A DNA stretch of 64,000 nucleotides from Geminocystis herdmanii PCC 6308 (GTDB lineage: Bacteria; Cyanobacteriota; Cyanobacteriia; Cyanobacteriales; Cyanobacteriaceae): NCBI RefSeq assembly GCF_000332235.1, contig NZ_CM001775.1, positions 3,041,770 through 3,105,769 of the forward strand. The letters run 5' to 3'. A program made the position numbers and the translations under genes. A model generated the notes under the pieces. The model made no database searches and was not told where the DNA came from. It saw only the letters and a list, made by a program, of their open reading frames with translations. This document shows, piece by piece, positions 56,101-63,184 of this stretch. The stretch's first letter is position 1; the number at the start of each line of letters is the position of its first letter.

Positions 56101-56657
56101 AAAATATACAAGTGGTGTTAAGAATAGATGGGGGATTGGCGCAATTATTACCAGTATTGTCTGGAGGTATTGATGATTATTGTCGCATCAAGACAACTAC
56201 CCCCATTGCTGAAGAAATTAAACTGTCTTCCTCTCAATTAAATGAGGTAGCGCAATGTGTTAATTTAGCGGCATTAAATCAAAAGGGTACAAATTTAAAC
56301 CTATTAAATTCTCCTCTTGTGTCTCTGCGCAGTATTCCAAATCGTAGTGAAGGAGAGTTAATTAATTTGATAGTAGGGGGGCAATTATTAAATTTAGCGA
56401 CTCAATTGCAAGATTTAAGTGGTCAAGATTTATTTGAAAATGGTTTAGTTCAGTTTATTCTTGTACCATTAACTAATAATATCAGTTTTGGTATTAATGA
56501 AAAAGTGAGTACTTGGGGTAAACCTTTGGGCATGAAAGATTTAAGGATTTTTCCTTTAGTGGAGGGGGTTTATGAGGTGAAGGAAGATTCTAACGTCACA
56601 GTATCCTATGATTATATTTATGGGGAATATAAGGTGCGTTATCAGATGCGATTTTAA
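50109..56657 (+). CDS. TamB/DUF490-family giant envelope protein
   Basis: 2182 aa, one gene of 6.5 kb. An N-terminal anchor (TQIISLVTVSGILAGGYGI, ~34-52) is followed by IETELEKILSREVNFGKV and a very long beta-strand-rich repeat body with many 'GxxxxxG' lipid-groove type repeats, such as YETLTSLPSLNLTADI and QTFSSLPSLNLSTDI near 840-940. The C-terminal DUF490 domain has LRGGQ-like LRRGQIYLGGANPLAVLG and ends in VRYQMRF. TamB proteins span the periplasm and help outer-membrane assembly or lipid transport; in cyanobacteria and plastids (TIC236) they are essential-type factors. The repeated SLPSLNL modules suggest internal duplication. Confidence 0.9.
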   Translation: MTNQQPEDWGNNPQSLSLKQKLATILSKPQTQIISLVTVSGILAGGYGITRYLINSVIPSRIETELEKILSREVNFGKVSHSLFNEIIIEDIEIPPLPSDPSFLSIESAKISLDLWSLLWQRQLPINIIANDITGYGQLDTLLPPEDERKPFPSSLKLPSLPVETKINLTLRNSKIAISPNAITEAVEIDSRGRLTLLYDNENQPLTYNLENRIGFSRINLQGETLLADTASDNKIEIRYLNLPEVARLIPMLPLDLQEGILNGNLKITTPSLSTLNINNVEGKVNLQDVKGKVDIAKLDSFESWEVLDRFNLKEKIQKTPLLNQNFQANVFLDIKEESLNVEYASVKIGEIDASVRGEISQLGGYNLQGNLNPVNLNKVLSSLGVKSPVSIDGLLTANILVTGNLDNPDMEGKVKVDKTFVDKLNLGNIDSQFKGNLDKLTIQQVTVKPATGGKITAGGVINTNFNQNPLEGKPVELTKIPFNLQFTADLPQDVWSNYDILSGRRSSIEPLSLTIRQILAKGEIKGNLNNPQGEISFSLPSISALEEEFATEGKLVIDKNRVNIIDTQLVNQGNQNRILVNGNGNIKEKTYAVNLSSNEINLTPFLSPLCQIFSFCDESFLNVNLPTLAQNLDVNISGDLAEISLNNIDAKGKVNLLIDNQRGNPLLSTSSSINETGNINLDFNLAKSDLNINTQVKQISLNNILPSLPNLANILNSQITLSANTQDLFTPSPDNNFDNNSNHNFPVSLIVTANSKLQLEEGLVNTIARIDEETTTLTADVSQISINQFITSLPLDINSSQVNLSAKTRELSQLANQSLDSINYETLTSLPSLNLTADIRGRFAGGDFNSQTQVKNSQVSLQGFADGILLSQLLPNTNINNSNVTAENIKANVSLTSSVSDLVTFTLNYLDNQTFSSLPSLNLSTDIKGRLAQGNFNSEILVRNNQLSLEGVANGISFSQLFPKSNLKVNNLNGSLSLASSVSDLFSFATNYVDNQSLSPIPSLNLKIDGNGNLAQGKVLVSTRVNNNQWQSRINTRNVNFETLNQQLSLISQSSNINLANLDNINGEINLSGSLLPVLANNASLAINIDSANFDTGKNTLKGKGNFYLVNLFSSPDINNLQLQVTANSNLNIIPINQLLASASSEDKEGFRFLPTSIDLDGRVNFQGVVKGNQLLSNPLAENNLDIQGDLILSNFNVNQLGFESELKGKLTANSSLINLDLRGKEDVIAISLPRGNVNLTPINLTTPFFPSHIEIKQGRDSGFSLLGKRIDNQFNLVFSDFALETLALQPAVNYGVKGKLKGVLSSDITVNLSDFSATGNVSLDSFGLGNIIANNFSTNFNFANSIAQLENARLSFANTNYDLEGKFNFATQVVEGRMALEGRVEDIFATLQISDVDTLTALLTHWQTGDVFASADNIPPASVGDDKDSIKAQVNLLYIIDQQIRSMARDLQSGKIPNDLDIRGKYQGEILLAGKITSPEVNINFQGNQWQWLPQQNFANIVDSLGLVIEETQFIPIEKIALKASWRDQNFAVQPFELSIANSQVFFAGNLSTTSQAGDFKVVDFPLDFLENFVKFPVDLDSLISLDGKLSGDIFDPQIIGNVALKNTALDGAIIDEEIKGIFAYNNHELKVSSIENQNIEINASIPYHPLVIEDKSAFITVKVDTDRVKILDIITQGKMSLNSGNISSDLSLEIASINQLINNFKPELISLGGEVNFDNAVVNAVGVNNTINLTGKVNIEQENQVLNIEELKGIIDNADITIVGNLPLFNPINNNENPLSIKISNQKIAIENLYTGKIQGDITVNGTAFTPEIGGYVSLNNGNFVLPDRENLPSTSNGNNNSLGIGNKWLGDTSASNKGIFQPQLTDFTLKIADGQLAEWNLYRFLFGGEVTVNGGLYNWQNLRADGAINLRRGQIYLGGANPLAVLGSNTGFGQTTFFLSRTNENSITFRPDGNILNPQIDIEVQADIVDYSRQLPTNNRNEVLDPIVRGGRGENIQVVLRIDGGLAQLLPVLSGGIDDYCRIKTTTPIAEEIKLSSSQLNEVAQCVNLAALNQKGTNLNLLNSPLVSLRSIPNRSEGELINLIVGGQLLNLATQLQDLSGQDLFENGLVQFILVPLTNNISFGINEKVSTWGKPLGMKDLRIFPLVEGVYEVKEDSNVTVSYDYIYGEYKVRYQMRF

Positions 56658-56781
56658 AGGATGAGTGTCAATATTTGATCATTATCTGCCTTTTTCCCCT
56701 ATACTAAAGGTATCCTGTGTAATAAAAGGATAAAAAATCAGTAAATTAGTACTTAATACCCAAAAGGTTGAAGAATTTGCC

Positions 56782-57777
56782 GTGAGTCATTCCGCCACTT
56801 TAACACTCAGTTCGATGTTGCAACAACAAGTATCGGACACAAACCGTTTAAGATTGTTTTCCGGTTCAGCCAATATTGGTTTAGCTACGGAAGTAGCTCG
56901 ATATTTAGGCATGGATTTAGGTCCTATGATTCGCAAAAGATTTGCAGACGGAGAATTATATGTCCAAATTCAAGAATCGATTCGAGGTTGTGATGTCTAT
57001 TTAATCCAACCTTGTTGTAATCCCGTCAATGATAATCTGATGGAGTTGCTAATTATGATTGATGCTTGTCGTCGAGCATCAGCACGGCAAATAACAGCAG
57101 TTATCCCTTATTATTCTTATGCTAGAGCCGATCGAAAAACGGCTGGTAGAGAATCTATTTCTGCCAAATTAGTTGCCAATTTAATCACTAAAGCCGGAGC
57201 TCATCGAGTTTTAGCGATGGATTTGCATTCAGCCCAAATTCAGGGTTATTTCGACATTCCCTTAGATCATGTCTATGGTTCGCCTGTAATTCTCGATTAT
57301 TTCCAACAAAAGCGTATTGAAGATTTAGTTGTGGTATCTCCTGACGTTGGTGGAGTTGCCAGAGCGAGAGCCTTTGCGAAAAAATTAGATGATGCACCTC
57401 TTGCCATTATCGACAAACGCCGTCAAGCTCATAACGTAGCAGAAGTGATGAATGTTATCGGCGATGTTAAGGGCAAAAATGCCATTTTAGTGGATGACAT
57501 GATTGATACAGCGGGAACATTATTAGAAGGTGCAAGACTCTTGAAGAAAGAAGGAGCGAATAAAATATATGCTTGTGCTACTCATGCCGTGTTTTCTGGT
57601 CCTGCGGTATCTCGTCTTTCCAGCGATGTCTTTGAAGAAGTCGTGGTAACTAATACTATTCCGATTCCTTTGGATAACTATTTCCCTCAATTAAAAGTGT
57701 TATCGGTGGCAAATCTTCTGGGAGAAACCATTTGGCGGATTCATGAGGATAGCTCTGTTAGTATCATGTTTCGATAA
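56782..57777 (+). CDS. prs: ribose-phosphate pyrophosphokinase
   Basis: Makes PRPP from ribose-5-P and ATP. Start GTG 56782, 331 aa. RLFSGSANIGLATEVARYLG, RFADGELYVQIQESIRG, YYSYARADRKTAGRE, DLHSAQIQGYFDIP and the PRPP-binding VDDMIDTAGTLLE are all present. Cytosolic; nucleotide, His and Trp synthesis depend on it. It converges on aroC. Confidence 0.95.
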   Translation: MSHSATLTLSSMLQQQVSDTNRLRLFSGSANIGLATEVARYLGMDLGPMIRKRFADGELYVQIQESIRGCDVYLIQPCCNPVNDNLMELLIMIDACRRASARQITAVIPYYSYARADRKTAGRESISAKLVANLITKAGAHRVLAMDLHSAQIQGYFDIPLDHVYGSPVILDYFQQKRIEDLVVVSPDVGGVARARAFAKKLDDAPLAIIDKRRQAHNVAEVMNVIGDVKGKNAILVDDMIDTAGTLLEGARLLKKEGANKIYACATHAVFSGPAVSRLSSDVFEEVVVTNTIPIPLDNYFPQLKVLSVANLLGETIWRIHEDSSVSIMFR

Positions 57778-57780
57778 AGT

Positions 57781-57876
57781 GAGGAGTTAGGAGATAGAAG
57801 ATAGGAGACAGTAAGAGGATTAAAATATCTTAGTTTCAAATTCTCAATTCTTAACGCTCCAACACTCTAACTCCTC
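57781..57876. repeat. inverted repeat between prs and aroC
   Basis: GAGGAGTTAG (57781-57790) and CTAACTCCTC (57867-57876) are perfect inverted 10-mers in the convergent gap. They may form a shared transcription stop, but the spacing (76 bp) is long; they may be dispersed repeat ends. Confidence 0.35.
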
Positions 57877-57881
57877 AACAG

Positions 57882-58970
57882 CTAAATTAACTCACATTGT
57901 GCATGGTGTCTCAATAGATGATCGCACAACACAAGGGCAACCATAGCTTCTACCATGGGGACTGCTCTTGGTAATACGCAAGGATCGTGCCTTCCCTTTG
58001 CTGCTAGGGTGGTTTCTTCTCCTTCCTTACTAACGGTATTTTGTTCTTTGCCAATGGTGGCGGTAGGCTTAAAGGCGGCCCTTAGCACGATGTTTTCACC
58101 GTTACTGATACCCCCTTGAATACCGCCCGATCGATTCGTCTTAGTACGGGTGTTTCCCTGTTGATCAAGATAAAATTCGTCATTGTGTTGGCTACCTGTA
58201 AGGGTTGTACCGTGAAAACCTGAGCCGATTTCAAAGCCTTTGGTAGCGGGTAAAGACATAATCGCTTTTGCTAAATCTGCTTCTAGTTTATCAAAAACTG
58301 GCTCTCCTAATCCTTTGGGTAAGTTTCTGACAACACACTCCACAACACCGCCTAGAGAGTCTTTTTCTCGGCGTATATCGTCAATGAGGTTGATCATTTT
58401 TTCGGCACATTCTTTGTCAGGGCAACGAACTATATTACTTTCTACTTGTTCAATAGTTACAGTATGTTCATCGACTACGGCTTCTAAGTTTTTAATACTT
58501 TTTACATAGGCTATAATTTCGACTCCTGCTATTTGATGGAGGATTTTTTTTGCGATCGCACCTGCGGCTACTCTACCGATAGTTTCTCGGGCAGATGATC
58601 TTCCGCCACCTTGCCAGTTACGAATACCATACTTAGAATCATAGGTAGCATCAGCATGGGAGGGGCGATATTTTACTGCCATTTCGTCATAGTCGCTCGA
58701 TCGAGCATCTTTATTTCGGACTAAGATGGCGATAGGAGTGCCTAAAGTTTTGCCTTCAAAAACCCCTGAGACAATTTCGCATAAATCTGATTCATTACGG
58801 GGGGTAGTAATCTTACTTTGCCCCGGTTTGCGACGATTTAACTCAATTTGGATTTCTTCTTCTGAGATTTCGATGAGGGGAGGACATCCATCGATAACTA
58901 CTCCCACTCCTCCCCCATGGGATTCTCCAAAGGTTGATATTCTAAATAATGTACCGAAGTTACTACTCAT
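57882..58970 (-). CDS. aroC: chorismate synthase
   Basis: Converts EPSP to chorismate with reduced [22 protein letters not shown] at the N-terminus, [32 protein letters not shown] and the C-terminal [18 protein letters not shown] are diagnostic. 362 aa is normal. A group II intron sits 47 bp upstream of its start on the same strand, so its promoter may lie across or inside the intron. Confidence 0.95.
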   Translation of the reverse strand: MSSNFGTLFRISTFGESHGGGVGVVIDGCPPLIEISEEEIQIELNRRKPGQSKITTPRNESDLCEIVSGVFEGKTLGTPIAILVRNKDARSSDYDEMAVKYRPSHADATYDSKYGIRNWQGGGRSSARETIGRVAAGAIAKKILHQIAGVEIIAYVKSIKNLEAVVDEHTVTIEQVESNIVRCPDKECAEKMINLIDDIRREKDSLGGVVECVVRNLPKGLGEPVFDKLEADLAKAIMSLPATKGFEIGSGFHGTTLTGSQHNDEFYLDQQGNTRTKTNRSGGIQGGISNGENIVLRAAFKPTATIGKEQNTVSKEGEETTLAAKGRHDPCVLPRAVPMVEAMVALVLCDHLLRHHAQCELI

Positions 58971-59017
58971 TCAATATTTGTAAATTAGAAATTAAAACAA
59001 AAATAATCATAATAATT

Positions 59018-61434
59018 GTTAAACTAAATTCAGATGTCACCATCTGAACTCGTCTTCAAAACCGTGCATGAGAGTTTCCACCTCACACGGCTCCTCTCCG
59101 ATAAACCCCTTGTCATGGGTACGATTCAGACTACCATCTCTAGCAGTCTTCTCATCGTGGCAATGTCTGTGAAGAACCTGTAGATTATTATACATCTCCT
59201 TTCCACCTTTCGATTTAGGAATGATGTGGTCGATTTCTAACAAGTCTCCGTCTTTAAAGTTTAATCCACATTGACTACACTTTCCTTTCTGCTTCTTGAG
59301 TAATGTTGTCATTCTCATTGATACTTCAGGGTGTTTTCCTATTCGGGCTGTCCAATATATCCAGTCCCAATCAAAAGGTGATTTTTCTCCCTTGACTTTG
59401 GTATGTCTTTTGATTTCCGTTTCGCTATGACTTAGGAGTTTCATTCCATCTTCATCTTTGGTTGAAAATACCCATGTTCTTAAACCGTAAGTGTGCCAAT
59501 ATTTCTTGGCTACCCATGATTTATTTTTATTGGGATGTCTTCTTTCCGCCCATCTCTTGAGTTGTTGATATAATATATGGTCACACTTCGAGTAAATCTC
59601 TTTACTGCACACAGAGCTGTAATAGTTCGCCCAACCCCTAATGATGGGATTGAGTTCCTTAATCAGTGTTATCTGTGGGCTTGATTTGTGTTTTCTAATT
59701 ATATCCCCAATCTTTTTTATATGGGATTTGATTTTATTCTTAGATGGTTTTATGATGGTTTTATATCCAAGTGGCACACCGATAGTACTTAAACCAGTGT
59801 GTGTTTTCCCAACTTCGTATTGACGGATATTAAATCCTAAGAAGTCAAAGCCCGTGTTTCCTTCATAACGATTCAGTGTATGAGAGATACGGGTTTTACT
59901 TGGTTTTAGTTCGAGTCCTAATTCTTCCAACCAGTTTTCGATAATTTCTTTACATTGAATGATTCTCTCAATGTCTTTGTGAAGTATCACAAAATCATCT
60001 GCATATCGAATTATGCTGAGGCTATCCATATTATTTTCCTTACCACCTTTCCATGTACCTGCAAACTTTTTGAGTTCTATTTCCATGCCATGAAGGGCTA
60101 TATTTGATAAAAGTGGAGATATTACACCTCCCTGTGGTGTGCCTTCTTTAGTAGGAAATAGTTGTTTATTGTCCATGTATCCACTCTTTAACCATGATTT
60201 AATCTCACGTCTTAATTGTGGGTAGGTTTCAAGTTTTGTAAGTAATTTATCGTGGTTTATTCTATCAAAACACTTGGCAATATCAGCATCTAATATATAT
60301 TTTGGTTTATATCTGATGGATTTGAAGATTGCTTGGATTGCGTCATGACATGACCTAGCTGGTCGAGAACCATAACTGTTCGGTTCAAATTTCGCTTCCC
60401 ATTGGGGTTCTAAGGCTAATTTGACTAAACATTGTTTGATTCTATCTTCTATACACGGTATCCCAAGCGGTCTTGTTTCCCCATTTGGTTTAGGTATGTT
60501 GACTCTACGAGTCGGTTTACATTTACCTCTAAGTTTTATTTGACCTGTAATTTCTAGGCGTTGCTTTGGGGTCAAAGACTTAACTCCATCCACTCCTGCT
60601 GTTTTCTTACCCTGATTATCCTGAGTTACCTTTCTGGTTGCTAGAAGTTTCCCGTAATAGGATTTTACGAGTAATCTTTGTAGACTATGAACCAGTTTGA
60701 CATTACCATTTTGACTCGCTCTATAGATTCTTTTCTGTAGTCTAAATACTTGTTTTTCTACGACTTTCCACTGTACGGATTGCCATGAAGTCCAGTTATT
60801 TAGTTTATCAATCGATTTAATCGTTGTCATAATTTTGCTACTTCATTGACTCTATTATGTTTATCAAAGTGACTACGTCAGCATATCCTTTACATTACAT
60901 AAAAGCATTGGCTTCTTAGTCAATCCTTCCTCCCATAACCTTACGCTGGTTACTACTCAAAGTATTCGACCTCTTCGAGAGATTATCGGAGGTTAACTCG
61001 TTCCCTATATCCTTCCGTCAATCTTTGAGGATTGCGGTATTACTTAACCTTAGACTTCCTTTATCCACCGACTCTTTATATTTGTCTCTAGTTCAGACAA
61101 CATAATCTGCTAGTATGTTAGAGCTTTACCTTTTGGTCTAGCCTATCAGCCTTTTGGCTAGTTTTAGATAACGATGCTTCAGACAAGGATTCCTCGCGTA
61201 GTCATAGTTAATTTGCTCGATGGAGTTCCCCTTTAGGCTAGGAGTTACCACCTTTTAACCGAGCTTCAGAGTATGAGTTACCACCTCAAGTCACTGTCGG
61301 TTATGCTGTCACGTTGACAATAACGGGTAGGGCTTTCACCTACAAGGATATGGAGTTGTCAAGGTACATTTCTGTTAACCTTGCCTAGCTTACGTTTTGG
61401 TATTAACCTAGACTTTTGCTAGAACGATCCGCAC
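59018..61434 (-). mobile_element. group II intron 2, full length
   Basis: 5' GTGCG at 61434 and 3' TTTAGTTTAAC ending at 59018; 2417 nt, closely similar to intron 1 over its length. Domain V at ~59058-59093 (GAGCCGTGTGAGG...GCACGGTTT). Domains I-III occupy 60831-61434. The exons here are intergenic (target ATCAATAT/AATTATTATG), 47 bp upstream of aroC. Target bases differ from intron 1. Confidence 0.88.
59037..60830 (-). CDS. ltrA: group II intron reverse transcriptase/maturase with HNH
   Basis: 597 aa, nearly the same as the protein of intron 1. RT motifs (VNIPKPNGETRPLGI, GTPQGGVISPLLSN, YADDFVILH), X domain and HNH with CSQCG and LEIDHIIPKSKGG are intact. Differences: YGSRPARSC in place of YGFRPARSC, a change at a conserved RT position, and a different C-terminus (VETLMHGFEDEFRW) because domain V is one base longer. 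Possibly less active; splicing ability cannot be judged. Confidence 0.92.
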   Translation of the reverse strand: MTTIKSIDKLNNWTSWQSVQWKVVEKQVFRLQKRIYRASQNGNVKLVHSLQRLLVKSYYGKLLATRKVTQDNQGKKTAGVDGVKSLTPKQRLEITGQIKLRGKCKPTRRVNIPKPNGETRPLGIPCIEDRIKQCLVKLALEPQWEAKFEPNSYGSRPARSCHDAIQAIFKSIRYKPKYILDADIAKCFDRINHDKLLTKLETYPQLRREIKSWLKSGYMDNKQLFPTKEGTPQGGVISPLLSNIALHGMEIELKKFAGTWKGGKENNMDSLSIIRYADDFVILHKDIERIIQCKEIIENWLEELGLELKPSKTRISHTLNRYEGNTGFDFLGFNIRQYEVGKTHTGLSTIGVPLGYKTIIKPSKNKIKSHIKKIGDIIRKHKSSPQITLIKELNPIIRGWANYYSSVCSKEIYSKCDHILYQQLKRWAERRHPNKNKSWVAKKYWHTYGLRTWVFSTKDEDGMKLLSHSETEIKRHTKVKGEKSPFDWDWIYWTARIGKHPEVSMRMTTLLKKQKGKCSQCGLNFKDGDLLEIDHIIPKSKGGKEMYNNLQVLHRHCHDEKTARDGSLNRTHDKGFIGEEPCEVETLMHGFEDEFRW

Positions 61435-61549
61435 ATATTGATCCTAATTATAGTAAAAGGTGTTCACAGATTTTTATCAGAAGAATGGAATAGTTTAGGT
61501 TCGATCGATCGAGATAGAATAAAAAATAATTAATTAAGAGGTAATTATT

Positions 61550-61807
61550 ATGGAAACAACGATTACAGTAACTTTTTCCGATGAAGGAAAATTAGAACTT
61601 CCTTCAGAAATTAGTCAAATATTTTCTGATGGTGAGCAATATTCTGTGATTACAAAAGATGATACAGTTATTTTTCAAAAAGTCCCTAAATTTGATTGGG
61701 ATGACTGGGAAAAACGTCTTGATGAAGCAGGTGATGATCCTGATAAAATGACGATAGAAGAAATTTGTGAAATTGTCCGAGAAGTACGCCGAGAAATGAA
61801 AAAATGA
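61550..61807 (+). CDS. orphan antitoxin-like protein
   Basis: 85 aa: METTITVTFSDEGKLELPSE resembles an AbrB/SpoVT-like swapped-hairpin start, and the acidic, helical end DPDKMTIEEICEIVREVRRE would bind a toxin. It overlaps, by ATGA, a 25-codon PIN-domain start (61804). Preceded by AAGAGG. It appears to have outlived its toxin partner. Confidence 0.68.
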   Translation: METTITVTFSDEGKLELPSEISQIFSDGEQYSVITKDDTVIFQKVPKFDWDDWEKRLDEAGDDPDKMTIEEICEIVREVRREMKK

Positions 61808-61881
61808 AAGTAGTTTTAGATACAAATATTTGGGTATCTCTTTACTCTTTTCCTCTTTCGATCGAATTATCTCAAAATTAG
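61804..61881 (+). pseudogene. truncated PIN-domain toxin (VapC-like)
   Basis: MKVVLDTNIWVSLYSFPLSI carries the first PIN strand with its catalytic Asp (LDTNIWVS), then a stop at 61879-61881 after 25 codons, immediately against the end of the converging glycosyltransferase gene. The remaining ~110 residues of a PIN toxin are gone, so it is almost surely inactive. Confidence 0.7.
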
Positions 61882-63053
61882 GTCAATTCAGTACTTCTCC
61901 AGCTTAATTTTAAGTTTAACCAATAATTCCAAATAGTCACCAGTGCGATCGAGATTAAGTTAGCAATATAGCGATTTAACCCAAACACATTAAAGAAGAA
62001 ATTTAGTAATAAAACATTAATAATTAATCCTCCTAAACAGATGATATTAAACTTAATTAATCGCTTAATTTTTTGACGTTTACCCGGTTGTTTTTGGGAA
62101 ATATCCCTAAATGTCCAAGCATCATTCCAGAGAAAATTATTAATAATTGCTAATTCTGAGGCAATAATTTTACTACGGGTTAAAGGAAGTGCTAAAGTAG
62201 AAGGATCACTAAGAAGATATAAAAATGTCATATCAACAAATACGCCACTAAAACCCACTAATCCGAAACGAATAAAACGGTTAATTTGCCACAAAGAAAA
62301 TCTTAAACGAATTAAATGACGAATATAATCGATATACTGTTTTTTCGTGACTTTACTTTCTCCCTCTTGTCGTTCTTGAAATACATAACCAACTTCTGCA
62401 ATCCAGCCGACTTTTCCCCTTCCTAATACTTCCACTAAAATTTTATAGCCTAAAGGACTAAGATGAGTGTCGATTAAACAACGGCGACGCACCAAAAAAT
62501 AACCACTCATGGGATCGGAAACTCTACCAATTACTTCGGGTAATATGATTAATCCTAAAGTTTGCGCACCACGGGATAAAAAACGCCTTAAGGCACTCCA
62601 GTCGCTAACTCCTCCCCCCTCTGCATTACGACTGGCTACGGCTAAATCTGCTCCTTTTTGTATTTCTTTCCATAAATTGAGTAGGGTTTCGGGAGGATGT
62701 TGTAAATCTGCGTCAATGACTCCTAAGATTTCTCCTCGCGCCACTTGCCAACCTCTTATCACGGCGGTAGATAATCCTTTTTCTTTTTCCCTTCTCATCA
62801 CTCTTAAACTGGGGTATTCTTCTGTTAATTCTAAGGCAATTTCCCAAGTTCGATCGAAACTATCATCATCAACTATAATTAGTTCATATTCATGAGGAAT
62901 AATTTGTTCTAATAATTGAGTAATTTGTGCTACTAAATTTTTAATATTTTTTCCTTCGTTATAAGTAGGAATAATTAACGAAAATAAAATAGGATCATCA
63001 TGGGGTTTTATTCCATTATGGTTAGGTATTGGGATTAATTTTTCCAAATTCAT
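61878..63053 (-). CDS. GT2 glycosyltransferase fused to GtrA-like domain
   Basis: 391 aa. The first ~250 residues are a family 2 transferase of the dolichol/polyprenol-phosphate mannose synthase type: LIIPTYNEGKNIKNL, LIIVDDDSFDRTW, VIDADLQHPPE (DxD) and DPMSGYFLVRR. The C-terminal ~130 residues hold four hydrophobic spans of GtrA type (FIRFGLVGFSGVFVDMTFLY). It likely makes and flips a lipid-linked sugar in the inner membrane. Probably for envelope glycans. Confidence 0.87.
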   Translation of the reverse strand: MNLEKLIPIPNHNGIKPHDDPILFSLIIPTYNEGKNIKNLVAQITQLLEQIIPHEYELIIVDDDSFDRTWEIALELTEEYPSLRVMRREKEKGLSTAVIRGWQVARGEILGVIDADLQHPPETLLNLWKEIQKGADLAVASRNAEGGGVSDWSALRRFLSRGAQTLGLIILPEVIGRVSDPMSGYFLVRRRCLIDTHLSPLGYKILVEVLGRGKVGWIAEVGYVFQERQEGESKVTKKQYIDYIRHLIRLRFSLWQINRFIRFGLVGFSGVFVDMTFLYLLSDPSTLALPLTRSKIIASELAIINNFLWNDAWTFRDISQKQPGKRQKIKRLIKFNIICLGGLIINVLLLNFFFNVFGLNRYIANLISIALVTIWNYWLNLKLSWRSTELT

Positions 63054-63108
63054 TGAGTTTTATAATAGAAGAAAAAATAAAATTTGTTATTTTGATAAAT
63101 TAAAGTAT

Positions 63109-63180
63109 TTATTGAGAATGCAGAATGGAAAATGGAGAATGAAAAATTAATAAGCAAATTCTTAATTCTTAATTCTCAAA
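63109..63180. repeat. short heptamer stretches
   Basis: GAATGCA/GAATGGA/GAAAATGGA and, further on, AATTCTT heptamers, relatives of the arrays at 32786 and 45569, between the glycosyltransferase and ureD. Confidence 0.45.
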
Positions 63181-63184
63181 GAAT

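Noticed and set aside
61435..61533. 33-codon plus-strand frame ending DRDRIKNN next to intron 2
   Set aside because: Considered as a gene end cut by the intron; the intron lies on the opposite strand and the joined exon sequence shows no continuation.
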